DNA from: Alloprevotella sp.
Lineage (GTDB): Bacteria; Bacteroidota; Bacteroidia; Bacteroidales; Bacteroidaceae
NCBI GenBank assembly: GCA_017478625.1
Contig: JAFVDF010000001.1
Span: 62,001-126,000, forward strand
DNA length: 64,000 nucleotides
Direction: 5' to 3'
In this document: in pieces, positions 1-9,285 of the stretch
How positions within the stretch are numbered: position 1 is the stretch's first letter
How the letters are laid out: every line of letters begins with the position of its first letter
Position numbers and translations under genes: made by a program
Notes under the pieces: model-generated
Told to the model about the DNA's origin: nothing
The model's input: only the letters and a program-made list of their open reading frames with translations
Databases searched by the model: none

Positions 1-1134
1 GCGCTCAAGGTATATGCGAGCATTCTTATAGTATGGTACAACTTGCTCGTTCCATATTTTATCGTACTTGGCCTTTATTGCTGGCGTAGTGCCGTAAGGC
101 AGTTTTATTTCGTTAGAATTAACCTTGTTGGCTACATCATTGATGTAGTTGTAAGCGAGCTTGAGGTTTGCGTCCAAATCATCAGGATTGATTTCCAAAG
201 CCTTTTTGTAGTCAGCTTCTGCATTGGCATAATCAATCGGTGCTAAGTTGGAATTAACATATCCGCGTACATAGTATGGAGTTGCATCATTGGGATATTT
301 GTTTATAAAGTTTGTAGCCACTGACAGTGCAGTCTCCTTGTCTTTATGGAGTAGTTCGTAGAGTAAGTTCTGCGTAACATCAGCGTTTCCTCCCTTTACA
401 ATGAAATCTTCCAATACATCAAAGTAGGCAACTGAATCATTTTTCTCGGCATTGGCTTGTAGCATCATCCAGTACAAGTCGGTCTGTCCTTTGGGATACT
501 TCTCCATTGCCACTTTTGCATTAGCCAATACTCCATCCCAATCTTTCAGCTGGTAGCTGAGCAGGGCTATGTTGAAAAGAGCTTGGTTATAGTTTTCTTT
601 TCCTTCCCCTTCGTAGAAGCCCTGAGTTTCTTCCGGACTGAAAACGGGGTGCTTGGGCAACTCATAATACTTCTTAAAGTATTCCAGTGATTTCTGGTTC
701 TCACCCATCATACTTGCGAACTGAGCCGCATAGTTGTAAAAGTCCATCATCTGGGTGATGTTGAGTTTGTTCATAGTCAAAAATTCACCCTTCTTACCTT
801 TTTTATCTGCTGCAAAGTCTGCCTCATTACTCTTCGTGATGGCTTCAATTGCTTTGTCTAAGCCCGTGCAGTATAGCAAGGTGTCAAAAGGCTCTCCTTG
901 GGCGGCTTTTGCCAACTCCGGCTGGAAGATGTTTATATAGCACTGACCAATCTGACGATAGATCTCTGCAAATTTTGTGGTCTTAGGATTTTCCAAAGCA
1001 GGCTCCAGATAGCCTAAAGCCTTATCCCACTTGCCCATTAGTTCAGCCTCTTTGGCTTTTAAGAGCGCACTGTTCTGAGCGGTCATAGAAGTGGCCGAGA
1101 GAATGAAAAGTGCTGACAGAAGAATTTTTTTCAT
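1..1134 (-). CDS. Exported tetratricopeptide-repeat protein, C-terminus cut by window edge
   Basis: The minus strand is open from an ATG at 1134 to the window edge with no stop, giving 378 codons of a longer protein. It begins with a signal peptide (MKKILL followed by a hydrophobic stretch ending near SMTAQ), so it is exported. The rest is helical with TPR-like units, for example around WDKALGYLEPAL and DYANAEADYKKALEINPDD, typical of Bacteroidota periplasmic TPR proteins. TPRs are protein-interaction scaffolds; no catalytic motif is visible. It starts 12 bp after the gyrA stop on the same strand, so it is probably co-transcribed with gyrA. The specific function is unknown. Confidence 0.85.
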   Translation of the reverse strand, partial: MKKILLSALFILSATSMTAQNSALLKAKEAELMGKWDKALGYLEPALENPKTTKFAEIYRQIGQCYINIFQPELAKAAQGEPFDTLLYCTGLDKAIEAITKSNEADFAADKKGKKGEFLTMNKLNITQMMDFYNYAAQFASMMGENQKSLEYFKKYYELPKHPVFSPEETQGFYEGEGKENYNQALFNIALLSYQLKDWDGVLANAKVAMEKYPKGQTDLYWMMLQANAEKNDSVAYFDVLEDFIVKGGNADVTQNLLYELLHKDKETALSVATNFINKYPNDATPYYVRGYVNSNLAPIDYANAEADYKKALEINPDDLDANLKLAYNYINDVANKVNSNEIKLPYGTTPAIKAKYDKIWNEQVVPYYKNARIYLER

Positions 1135-1146
1135 AGTCGTATGGTT

Positions 1147-3669
1147 TTAAGATTGGATAATATTTTCTGAGTTTTCTGTTGGCTGGTCTTGTTCGACGGT
1201 TGTTTCTGCAGGTTCCTCGTCATCATTGCTGGATGGAACCTTGCATACACTACTTATGACATCATTTCGCTTCGAAAGATTAATCAAGGTTACTCCTTGA
1301 GTGGCTCTACCCATTACGCGAACCTCGGAGGTTTTCAGTCGAATAGTGATACCACTCTTGTTGATAATCATAAGGTCGTCGTCATCCGTCACGCATTTAA
1401 TGGCATTTACAGGACCTGTCTTTTCCGTTATCTGGAGCGTCTTTACACCCTTACCTCCGCGATTGGTAATGCGGTAGTCTTCTACGGCACTCTTCTTGCC
1501 GAAGCCTTTCTGACTGACAACCATAATGGTTTCACGCTCCGGATCGTTGACGCAAACCATGCCTACAACCGCATCATCGTCGTTGTCGAGAGTTATACCA
1601 CGTACTCCCGTCGCACCACGACCCATATCGCGTACAGCACTTTCGTGGAAGCGGATAGCACGGCCACCGCGATTGGCTATGATTAGTTCGTTGTTGCCAT
1701 TGGTAAGGACAGCGCTCACTACTCTATCTTCCGGACGGATGTTTATGGCTATAATACCATTGGCCCTCGGTCTGGAATAGAGAGACAAGGATGTTTTCTT
1801 TACAATACCCCTTTGCGTGCAGAATACGATATAATGCGAATTGCAGAATTCAGCATCGTTCAGTTTCTTTACATAAAGGCAGGCATTGATGGCATCGTCG
1901 TTTTCTATATTCAACATATTCTGAATGGCGCGACCCTTGGCATTCTTATTGCCTTCAGGCAGTTCGTAGGCTTTCAGCCAGTAGCAACGACCTTTTGCCG
2001 TAAAGAACAGCATGGTATCGTGCATCATAGCAGGATATATGTACTCAATAAAATCGGTCTCGCGTGTATTTCCGCCCTTACTTCCTACTCCGCCACGTGC
2101 CTGGGCGCGGAATTCGGCCAGAGAAGTCCGTTTAATGTAACCAAGGTGGCTAATGGTAATAACGATTTCATCGTTCGCATAGAAATCTTCAGGATTAAAT
2201 TCTTCTGCAGAAAGTTTGATTTCAGTGCGACGTGCATCGCTATACTTTTCTTTGACTTCAATAAGCTCATCTTTCATAATCTGCTTGCACAGATTGTCAT
2301 CAGAAAGGATTTGGTTAAAGTAGGCAATGCGTTGTTCTACCTCGTCGTATTCACTGCGTAGCTTATCTTGTTGAATATTGGTAAGTTGAGCCAGTCGCAT
2401 ATCTACGATAGCCTTGGCCTGCAAGTCGTCCAGATTAAAGCGCGTTATAAGTGCTTCGATGGCAGCCTGAGGTGTTTTGCTGGCGCGAATCAGGTGTACT
2501 ACTTCATCTATATTATCAGAAGCAATGATAAGTCCCTCTAAAATGTGTGCACGTTCCTGCGCCTTGCGGAGATCGTAGCGTGTCCGGCGGATTACGACGT
2601 CATGGCGATGTTCTACAAATGCCTGGATGCAATCGCGAAGCGTCAATACCTTTGGGCGTCCGTGAACCAGCCCCACGCAATTGACTGCAAAACTGCTTTG
2701 CAGGGCCGTCATTTTGAAGAGCTTGTTCAATACGACGTTTGCATTGGCGTCACGCTTCACATCAATGACAATGCGCAAACCTTCGCGGTCGGATTCATCG
2801 TTGATGTTGGCAATTCCCTCGATTTTCTTCTCCGTTACAAGATCGGCAATATACTTGATGAGCTCAGCCTTATTGACACCGTATGGAATCTCATTTACCA
2901 CGATAACATCGTGTTCGGCTGCATTTTCTATCTCGGTTTTTGCACGAACTATAATACGGCCACGGCCTGTTTCATAGGCACTGCGTACACCCTGCATACC
3001 CATGATATAGCCTCCCGTGGGGAAATCGGGTGCTTTGATATATTGCATCAATCCGTCTGTGTCGATGTCTGGATTGTCAATATATGCTACGGTACCGTCA
3101 ATCACTTCGCCCAAGTTGTGGGTCGGCACATTGGTAGCCATACCTACGGCGATACCGCTTGCACCATTGACTAAGAAGTTGGGAATACGGGACGGAAGAA
3201 TGGTAGGCTCTTTGTGGCGATCATCAAAGTTATTGACCATGTCCACAGTCTCCTTGTCGATATCCTGCAACATCAGTTCGCCAAGAATAGACATACGCGC
3301 CTCGGTATAACGCATGGCCGCAGGAGAGTCGCCGTCCATCGAACCAAAGTTTCCCTGCCCGTCAACGAGTGGATACCTAAGGTTCCAGTCTTGTGCCATA
3401 CGCACCAGACCTCCGTAAATACTGCTGTCGCCATGTGGGTGGTACTTACCCATCACTTCGCCCACTACAGTCGCACTCTTGCGGTAGGCCTTGTCGTGCG
3501 TAAGGCTCATATTCATCATTCCGAAGAGAATACGGCGCTGTACGGGCTTGAAGCCATCGCGCACATCAGGCAACGCGCGCGACACAATAACTGACATCGA
3601 ATAGTCGATATAGGAAGTTTTCATCTCCTTCTCTATATCCACTTTTATAATACGATCTTGATCAATCAT
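1147..3669 (-). CDS. gyrA: DNA gyrase subunit A
   Basis: 840 aa, full length for GyrA. GyrA forms the A2B2 gyrase that cuts, passes and reseals DNA to introduce negative supercoils in the cytoplasm. The N-terminal topoisomerase IV/gyrase A domain carries the active-site tyrosine at Tyr121 (AAMRYTEARMS) and the quinolone-determining loop HPHGDSSIYG at about 77-86. The C-terminal half has the repeated beta-pinwheel blades with the GyrA-box-like motif QARGGVGSKGG near 530, which argues for gyrase over ParC. The acidic tail after 810 is common in GyrA. The position equivalent to E. coli Asp87 is Gly86. The 527-bp gap upstream carries repeat copy 1; a TPR gene follows immediately downstream. Confidence 0.97.
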   Translation of the reverse strand: MIDQDRIIKVDIEKEMKTSYIDYSMSVIVSRALPDVRDGFKPVQRRILFGMMNMSLTHDKAYRKSATVVGEVMGKYHPHGDSSIYGGLVRMAQDWNLRYPLVDGQGNFGSMDGDSPAAMRYTEARMSILGELMLQDIDKETVDMVNNFDDRHKEPTILPSRIPNFLVNGASGIAVGMATNVPTHNLGEVIDGTVAYIDNPDIDTDGLMQYIKAPDFPTGGYIMGMQGVRSAYETGRGRIIVRAKTEIENAAEHDVIVVNEIPYGVNKAELIKYIADLVTEKKIEGIANINDESDREGLRIVIDVKRDANANVVLNKLFKMTALQSSFAVNCVGLVHGRPKVLTLRDCIQAFVEHRHDVVIRRTRYDLRKAQERAHILEGLIIASDNIDEVVHLIRASKTPQAAIEALITRFNLDDLQAKAIVDMRLAQLTNIQQDKLRSEYDEVEQRIAYFNQILSDDNLCKQIMKDELIEVKEKYSDARRTEIKLSAEEFNPEDFYANDEIVITISHLGYIKRTSLAEFRAQARGGVGSKGGNTRETDFIEYIYPAMMHDTMLFFTAKGRCYWLKAYELPEGNKNAKGRAIQNMLNIENDDAINACLYVKKLNDAEFCNSHYIVFCTQRGIVKKTSLSLYSRPRANGIIAINIRPEDRVVSAVLTNGNNELIIANRGGRAIRFHESAVRDMGRGATGVRGITLDNDDDAVVGMVCVNDPERETIMVVSQKGFGKKSAVEDYRITNRGGKGVKTLQITEKTGPVNAIKCVTDDDDLMIINKSGITIRLKTSEVRVMGRATQGVTLINLSKRNDVISSVCKVPSSNDDEEPAETTVEQDQPTENSENIIQS

Positions 3670-4002
3670 TATATTTATAAAATTTGAGTGAATGTTTTAT
3701 TGGTTTTATCTAACATACAAAATTACAAATTTCATAATGAAATTTCATAACGAAACAGGTCAAAATTTGCTTCCCATAATGCGACTTTTAGATATGGTAA
3801 TCAAAAATAAGGCTATTTTAAGCCGATTTTTCGCTTTCTCGGATGAAAATCGGAGTTTATCGGACGAGCGGGCCCGTTGTTATATGGAGCAATTTTGTTC
3901 GCTTCGGAAAAGAGGGGCTTTCCCTATGTAATATATATAATAAAACAGACGCTGTGGAATGCAAAATAATATAGATTATACCCAACCCGTTCCGCTTGGG
4001 CA
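3670..4002. other. Gene-free region upstream of gyrA
   Basis: I see no credible gene here. It should hold the gyrA promoter: the minus-strand box TAATTTTG (complement of 3718-3725) fits the Bacteroidota -7 element, but I do not find a well-placed TTTG -33 element. Two inverted repeats are visible: 3823-3830 with 3846-3853 (8-bp arms, 15-nt loop) and CCCAA/TTGGG at about 3980-3999. Neither has a T-tract. Short open frames in the region have no protein-like composition. Confidence 0.5.
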
Positions 4003-4087
4003 GTTCATAGTGTGAAATGTACGTTTCACAGTGTGAAATTCGAATTTCACACTGTGAACTCTGAACTTGCAATATCCCCTTTTCAAA
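4003..4087 (+). repeat. Triple-palindrome intergenic element, copy 1
   Basis: Three 13-bp palindromic units start at 4004 (TTCATAGTGTGAA), 4025 (TTCACAGTGTGAA) and 4046 (TTCACACTGTGAA), exactly 21 bp apart. Units 2 and 3 with their spacer form a perfect 34-bp palindrome at 4025-4058, with centre TTCGAA. The tail at unit 3 + 25 reads AATATCC, a variant of the ATTATGG seen in other copies, and is followed by CTTTTCAAA. The element lies 334 bp upstream of gyrA and just past the glucokinase terminator, so it is the only copy not between divergent genes. Confidence 0.9.
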
Positions 4088-4140
4088 TGGCCCTATGCGT
4101 TCTACGTATGCCAGCCACTTCCAGACAGATATCATAATCA

Positions 4141-4172
4141 AAAAGAGAAGCCTCCTTATGGGGCTTCTCTCT
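4141..4172 (-). terminator. Rho-independent terminator of the galactose operon
   Basis: Stem AGAGAAGCC (4145-4153) pairs with GGCTTCTCT (4163-4171). Read on the minus strand it is followed by a run of five T (complement of 4141-4145). It lies about 25 bp after the stop of the glucokinase gene and closes the galM-to-glucokinase operon. Confidence 0.85.
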
Positions 4173-4196
4173 GTCATAATCTGGTCAATGGATGTC

Positions 4197-5165
4197 CTAT
4201 TCCCAACCAAGGGCAGATGCACCCAATACAGCAGCTTCACTGCCATCGAGAGCAGACACAAGTAACTTGGCTTTGCCCTTGAACGTGAACAGGCTGTTTT
4301 CGTCAAAGGCTTTCTGTATTGGATCCATAATCCAGTGTCCGGCTTTAGTCAGACCACCGAAGAATATAAATGCTTCGGGAGCGCTGAATAGTGCAAAGTT
4401 GGCGCAAGCGGCTCCAAGAATCCGACCGGTATAGTCGAAGATATCTTTTGCAACCTGTTCGCCAGCTTCTGCCGCTTTGAATACATCAAAACTCGTAATC
4501 TTCTCGGGGTCAAGTTCGCGAAGTTGGCTGGGCGCATTAGTCCGTGCGAGAAGCAGACGAGCCGTACGAGCCACGCCAGTAGCAGAACAATAGGTTTCCA
4601 GGCAACCTTTGCGTCCGCAACCACAGTCACGAGCATCAGCACTACGATCGACGATGGCGTGTCCGAGTTCGCCCGCAAAGCCATCACTGCCGTAAACGAC
4701 GTTACCGTCCACTACGATGCCAGAACCCACGCCTGTTCCCAGAGTAATCATTACGAAGTTTCTCATACCACGCGCTGCGCCATAAGTCATTTCGCCCAAA
4801 GCGGCGGCATTAGCATCGTTGGTTACACGGGCTGGAATACCGAGAGCATCACTGAAGAGTTGAGCGATGGGCACATTGCCTTTCCACAACAGATTAGGGG
4901 CATATTCGATATTGCCGGAATAGAAATTGCCATTAGGCGCACCGATACCCATTCCTTTGATTACGTCAATACCACCCACTTCGTCTATAGCAGGACGGAG
5001 GGCTTCTACGCCTGCTTTCACATAGTCGTTGATATCGGGATAGGCACGTGTGCTGATAGCAGTCTTATATTCTACTTGACCGCGCTGATTTACAAGTCCA
5101 AATACGGAGTTGGTTCCTCCCATATCAAGACCGATAGCATATTTTTTTTCGTTTTCGATAGTCAT
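4197..5165 (-). CDS. glk: ROK-family glucokinase
   Basis: 322 aa, usual length for ROK sugar kinases. It phosphorylates glucose (or a related hexose) with ATP in the cytoplasm. The N-terminal phosphate-binding motif GLDMGGTNSVFG is at about 13-24, the ROK signature and acidic catalytic site follow in the middle, and the zinc-binding cluster CGCGRKGCLE is near 181-190. The ATG at 5165 gives an intact N-terminus just before the motif. It is the last gene of the galM-transporter-galK-glk operon, 48 bp after galK, which suggests it handles glucose released with galactose, for example from lactose or galactosides. Substrate specificity cannot be read with certainty from sequence; N-acetylhexosamine kinases are close relatives. 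Confidence 0.88.
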   Translation of the reverse strand: MTIENEKKYAIGLDMGGTNSVFGLVNQRGQVEYKTAISTRAYPDINDYVKAGVEALRPAIDEVGGIDVIKGMGIGAPNGNFYSGNIEYAPNLLWKGNVPIAQLFSDALGIPARVTNDANAAALGEMTYGAARGMRNFVMITLGTGVGSGIVVDGNVVYGSDGFAGELGHAIVDRSADARDCGCGRKGCLETYCSATGVARTARLLLARTNAPSQLRELDPEKITSFDVFKAAEAGEQVAKDIFDYTGRILGAACANFALFSAPEAFIFFGGLTKAGHWIMDPIQKAFDENSLFTFKGKAKLLVSALDGSEAAVLGASALGWE

Positions 5166-5213
5166 AATATTTGATTTTTGGGATGAAAAGGTTAAGTCAG
5201 TTGAATGATTTAT

Positions 5214-6374
5214 TTAACTGAGTTTTCTTGCGCCCGGGCCAATTACAACGTCTATGATGATGGGGTCTTTACCATACTTGGCCTTGAACTTCTCGGTCAC
5301 CACTTTCTTGAAGTTGTCTACGAGTTCGTCTGCTATGAGGTTAATGGTACAACCTCCAAAGCCACCGCCCATAATACGGCTACCCGTCACACCTTCTTCT
5401 TTGGCAATGTTGTTTAGGAAGTCCAATTCCTCACAACTAACCTCATATTCTTCAGACAGGCCATGATGAGTTTCATACATCTTCTGTCCTACGGCTTCAT
5501 AGTCGCCAGCTTCAAGTGCATCACATACTTGTAATACACGATCCACTTCTCCAATGACATAGTGCGCCCGCTTGTAGTCTTCGGCAGATACTCCGTCTTT
5601 GACTTCTTCCAGCATTTCATAGTTGGCATCACGGAGACTTTCAACTTCCGGATGGCGATTCTTGATAACTTCAGCCACATGCTCACAGGACAGACGGCGT
5701 TCATTATAGGGCGAGCCTACCAATTCGTGTTTTACACAGCTGTTTACGAGCACTAACTTATAGCCTTCAGGATTCCAAGGGAAGTAGGCGATTTCTCCAG
5801 AGCGACAATCCATACGCATAAGATGGCCGGCTTTTCCCAGACAGGAGATAGCCTGATCCATAATACCGCAGTTTACGCCTATGTACTTATGCTCTGTCCG
5901 CTGACCTACTTTGGCAAGATCCATGCGCTCTATTTTATTTTCACCGAAGAGGTCATTCAAGGCGAAGGCATAGACACTTTCGAGTGCGGCTGAAGAGGAC
6001 ATTCCTGCTCCAAGGGGAACATCACCTGCAAATGCCGTGTTGAAACCTTCTACAGGAACTCCTAAGGCCATCATCTCACGGCATACTCCAAATATATAGC
6101 GCGCCCAAGTCGTCTTAGGACCTTGTTCGTCGTCAAGAGAAAACTGTACGCGATCTTTAAGATCTATTGAGTATGCATCTACCTTACGTGTTCCATTGGG
6201 GCGGACTTCTGCTATCATTCCCTGCTCTACTGCACCAGGAAATACAAACCCATTATTATAGTCGGTATGTTCTCCAATCAGATTGATACGTCCGGGGGCA
6301 GCATATAGCTGTCCGGGTTCTCCACCGAAATGTTTAATGAATCGAGTGCTTACGTCTTCAACTGTTAGTTTCAT
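5214..6374 (-). CDS. galK: Galactokinase
   Basis: 386 aa, the normal GalK size. It converts galactose and ATP to galactose-1-phosphate, the entry of the Leloir pathway. All three GHMP kinase motifs are present: the galactokinase signature GRINLIGEHTDYNNG near 28-42, the ATP-binding motif PLGAGMSSSAALE near 120-132, and GGGFGGCTINL near 340-350. It sits between the sugar MFS gene (33 bp upstream) and glucokinase in one operon. No galT or galE is in the window, so the pathway must be completed elsewhere. Confidence 0.96.
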   Translation of the reverse strand: MKLTVEDVSTRFIKHFGGEPGQLYAAPGRINLIGEHTDYNNGFVFPGAVEQGMIAEVRPNGTRKVDAYSIDLKDRVQFSLDDEQGPKTTWARYIFGVCREMMALGVPVEGFNTAFAGDVPLGAGMSSSAALESVYAFALNDLFGENKIERMDLAKVGQRTEHKYIGVNCGIMDQAISCLGKAGHLMRMDCRSGEIAYFPWNPEGYKLVLVNSCVKHELVGSPYNERRLSCEHVAEVIKNRHPEVESLRDANYEMLEEVKDGVSAEDYKRAHYVIGEVDRVLQVCDALEAGDYEAVGQKMYETHHGLSEEYEVSCEELDFLNNIAKEEGVTGSRIMGGGFGGCTINLIADELVDNFKKVVTEKFKAKYGKDPIIIDVVIGPGARKLS

Positions 6375-6407
6375 ATTGAATGCTTTTAGTGATGAGTATT
6401 AGTCTTT

Positions 6408-7682
6408 TTATTCTGCTTTGGAAACGCGACTTCCTATAAGGGCGTAGAAAAGAATGTAGGCGGCACAAGCCACAACAACCCAGTAACTGGTAAGGTAATC
6501 GGTTATGTCTGCCAGCCAGCCTTGTAAAGCTACCATTACTGCGCAACCAAATACCATGGTCATAAAGATACCACTGGCAATGGCTGTGTACTTGCCAAGT
6601 CCCTCTACTGCCATATTAAATATACCGCCCCACATTACACTTGTGCACAGGCCGACGAGTATAAAGGCAAAGATTCCGATGGGTACCTCGGTCCAAATGA
6701 CAGATAAGTTAGCCCAGTCAATACCAGGAACGCTTACAGTCACGTCTTGAGGTGCGAACATTCCGAAAAGGACTAAGATAAGAGCCACAGAGGCTACAAC
6801 GGTAATCTGTGTGCGACTACTAACTTTCGCTCCAATACTGCCTCCGACAAATCGGCCTACAAGCATCAACAACCAGTATACAGCCACGATTAGTCCGACG
6901 ATACTTGCCGACATAGAACCACCTTGTTCGCTTGTAAGGTATTGTAGAATATAAGTGGGAGTTCCTACTTCCAATCCCATATATAGGAAGATGGCTACTA
7001 CACCAAGTACGAAGTGGCGATATTGCATAGCTCCCTTTATCAACGAAAGGTCAACCGGAGCTTGTTCGGGCTCCTCAATCTTTGTGAAGAGTATAACAAT
7101 AAATGCTATAACAAAGATGGCTAGGGCTATCATAAGTGCAGGGGTTGCATCGGCAATCTTGGCTTTTGCGGCATCGCCAATAAGAGCACCCATAATAATG
7201 TAAACAGCTACAGCGGCAGCGCTGTTAAATACTCCACCAATCTGAATGAGCTGATTGCCTTTGTTACCACCTCCACCGAGTAGGTTAAGCATCGGATTAA
7301 CTACCGTATTGAGAATACACATAGTGAAACCGCAAATAAATGCACCAACCAGATATACCCCAAATACGACTCCTAGATTATTTCCGTTATCTAATTGACC
7401 ACTGAACCATTGAATTAATATACCAACGGCTCCGATGAAAAGACCGATGAGGGCCGTTTTCTTATAGCCATACTTAGAAATAAGCATACCAGCAGGAATA
7501 CCCATTACCAGATAGGCGATAAAATTGCCGTAGTTACCAATTTGCGCCAATACATTGGAGATGTCACCTTGGTTCTTGATGATAGTTGCCATTGGTGAGC
7601 ACAAATTTGTTACGAAAGCAATCATAGCGAAGAGCGCAATCATAACGATGATGGCTCCCCATTGTTTTTTTTGTTGACTCAT
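6408..7682 (-). CDS. MFS sugar transporter, glucose/galactose type
   Basis: 424 aa, about twelve hydrophobic membrane segments in two six-helix halves, typical of the FucP/GluP branch of the major facilitator superfamily. The loop between helices 2 and 3 carries the SKYGYKK variant of the MFS D-R/K motif near 69-75. It lies between galM and galK in the same operon, so import of galactose and/or glucose across the inner membrane by proton symport is the likely role; that substrate assignment is inference from context and family. The start at 7682 gives a short cytoplasmic MSQQKKQW leader before helix 1. Confidence 0.88.
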   Translation of the reverse strand: MSQQKKQWGAIIVMIALFAMIAFVTNLCSPMATIIKNQGDISNVLAQIGNYGNFIAYLVMGIPAGMLISKYGYKKTALIGLFIGAVGILIQWFSGQLDNGNNLGVVFGVYLVGAFICGFTMCILNTVVNPMLNLLGGGGNKGNQLIQIGGVFNSAAAVAVYIIMGALIGDAAKAKIADATPALMIALAIFVIAFIVILFTKIEEPEQAPVDLSLIKGAMQYRHFVLGVVAIFLYMGLEVGTPTYILQYLTSEQGGSMSASIVGLIVAVYWLLMLVGRFVGGSIGAKVSSRTQITVVASVALILVLFGMFAPQDVTVSVPGIDWANLSVIWTEVPIGIFAFILVGLCTSVMWGGIFNMAVEGLGKYTAIASGIFMTMVFGCAVMVALQGWLADITDYLTSYWVVVACAAYILFYALIGSRVSKAE

Positions 7683-7724
7683 AATATGATGATTTAATGT
7701 TTAATATCCAGCGAATAAATGCAA

Positions 7725-8804
7725 TTATTCTACTCCAAATTTATATATGGTTTTCTGGGAATATACCTCTCCCGGTTTCAGCACCACACTGGGAAAATAA
7801 GGATGGTTCGGACTATCTGGGAAATGCTGGGCTTCAAAGCAAAGGGCACTACGGCGTGGGAATGTCGCCCCATGCTGGCCTTTGTAGCCATCAGCCCAGT
7901 TGTCGCTATAAAATTGGAGCCCAGGTTCAGTAGTATAGACTTCCATAGTTCTTCCACTCTTGGGCTCTACAATACGAGCGGCAAATGAGAGCTCCCCTGG
8001 CTCACGCTTGTTGAGTACATAGCAGTGATCATAACCTGCCCCATTCTTTATTTGTTCATTATCGGCATCTATGCGTTCACCAACGGCGCGTGGCTCTCTA
8101 AAGTCGAAGGGGGTGCCAGCTACTTTAAGTATTTCGCCGGTTGGAATACTGGTTTCATCAATGGGAATATAGAAGTCAGCATTTATCTGACACAATACAT
8201 CCATTGCACTGGGCGTTGGATTTGCAATACCTGCAAGAGAGAAAAATCCGTGGCTCGTCATATTCACTATGGTACGTTTATTGGTTCGTCCCTTATAGTC
8301 GATGACGAGTTCGTCGTCTTCAGTCAGCGTGTACATTACTACCATTTCCAATTCTCCGGGGAAACCCTCTTGATAGTATGCAGAAACGTATCGGAGAATC
8401 AGCGTGTTTTTATTAATTTGTTCGGCCTCCCAAACTCTGGCATGGAAGCCTGTCGGTCCGCCATGGAGATGGTTTGGCCCATTATTAATGGCCAGTTTAT
8501 ATTCTTTACCGTTCAGGACGAAAGAACCTTTGGCGATACGATTTCCATATCGGCCGACAAGCGTAGAAAGGAAGGGCTCTGGGCTAGAAATACAGTCGTC
8601 AATATTATCATGGCCCTGTATGACATTAGCATAATTCCCATCTCTGTCAGGAACCATTATAGAAACAATAGAGCCGCCATAATTCGTTATAGCGACTTCC
8701 ATTCCGTTATCATTAGTAAGGAAATAGAGGTTTACATCTTTTCCCTGAATCTTTTTCTGAAAGTTTTTGGCACACAAGCCACTCTTATTTGCTTGTTCTT
8801 CCAT
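7725..8804 (-). CDS. galM: Aldose 1-epimerase (galactose mutarotase)
   Basis: 359 aa. It interconverts alpha and beta anomers of galactose or glucose so that galactokinase receives its substrate. Recognisable GalM landmarks are GRYGNRIAKGSF near 87-98, the catalytic histidines in NHLHGG near 115-120 and NMTSHGFFSLAG near 188-199, and the C-terminal base region TTEPGLQFYSDNW near 305-317. There is no signal peptide, so it is cytoplasmic. It is the first gene of the operon, 42 bp ahead of the transporter, and the operon promoter lies directly upstream. Confidence 0.94.
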   Translation of the reverse strand: MEEQANKSGLCAKNFQKKIQGKDVNLYFLTNDNGMEVAITNYGGSIVSIMVPDRDGNYANVIQGHDNIDDCISSPEPFLSTLVGRYGNRIAKGSFVLNGKEYKLAINNGPNHLHGGPTGFHARVWEAEQINKNTLILRYVSAYYQEGFPGELEMVVMYTLTEDDELVIDYKGRTNKRTIVNMTSHGFFSLAGIANPTPSAMDVLCQINADFYIPIDETSIPTGEILKVAGTPFDFREPRAVGERIDADNEQIKNGAGYDHCYVLNKREPGELSFAARIVEPKSGRTMEVYTTEPGLQFYSDNWADGYKGQHGATFPRRSALCFEAQHFPDSPNHPYFPSVVLKPGEVYSQKTIYKFGVE

Positions 8805-8858
8805 GGTTTGATTTTATATGAATATATAAGGATTTAATTCTAATATCAAAAGAGCATA

Positions 8859-8892
8859 CAAATATAAGATTTTATCTCGGCTGTGTAGCAAA
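8859..8892 (-). promoter_or_regulatory. Promoter of the galM operon
   Basis: On the minus strand the box TATATTTG (complement of 8859-8866) matches the Bacteroidota -7 consensus TAnnTTTG, and TTTG (complement of 8889-8892) lies 22 bp upstream as the -33 element. Transcription would start near 8850, about 45 nt before galM. Confidence 0.7.
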
Positions 8893-8904
8893 TTTCAGCG
8901 AAAA

Positions 8905-9139
8905 TTTTAATGATTTGTTTATTTCTTACTTTTATTTCCGGCCACAAGTCATCTTGCAATTTACATGTGAGTTTCATCAACAAAGTGATACATCTAATAT
9001 TGAATAAACTATGCGATTGTAATTAAATGGGAGTATTAAAACGATTTGTTTAATTTTCTGATAGTTTAATTATACAGAGCAATAGGCAGAATCCCTACCC
9101 GTGTATCTCCCATACGAATGTTAAATCGATTCGTTTATT
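8905..9139. promoter_or_regulatory. Three related AT-rich motifs upstream of the galactose operon promoter
   Basis: The gap between galM and the next gene (8805-9285) has no credible ORF. It contains three similar sequences: TTAATGATTTGTTTATT (8907-8923), TAAAACGATTTGTTTAAT (9037-9054) and TAAATCGATTCGTTTATT (9122-9139), sharing GATTYGTTTAWT. They could be binding sites of a sugar-responsive regulator upstream of the promoter, or chance in AT-rich DNA. No regulator gene is adjacent. Confidence 0.35.
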
Positions 9140-9285
9140 GTGGCGATTTTGTGAAAAAATATTGCTAAAATGTTCTGTGCGGATTTTCTTACAGGAAGCA
9201 ATAACGATGAGAACCCAATAGAAAACGATATATTAGTCCATAATTATGTGACACATATATAGATGAGGCCAATGTTCCACAGGGA

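Noticed and set aside
4003-4060. Palindromes resemble parS, the ParB-binding site (TGTTTCACGTGAAACA)
   Set aside because: The half-sites TTTCAC and GTGAAA match, but the units have an extra 3 bp (AGT or ACT) between them, which should break ParB spacing, and they come as phased triples scattered over 51 kb. No exact parS was seen.
3857-4306. Minus-strand ORF of 149 aa over the glucokinase 3' end, terminator and repeat copy 1
   Set aside because: It overlaps the terminator, the repeat and the conserved end of glucokinase in another frame; a shadow frame.
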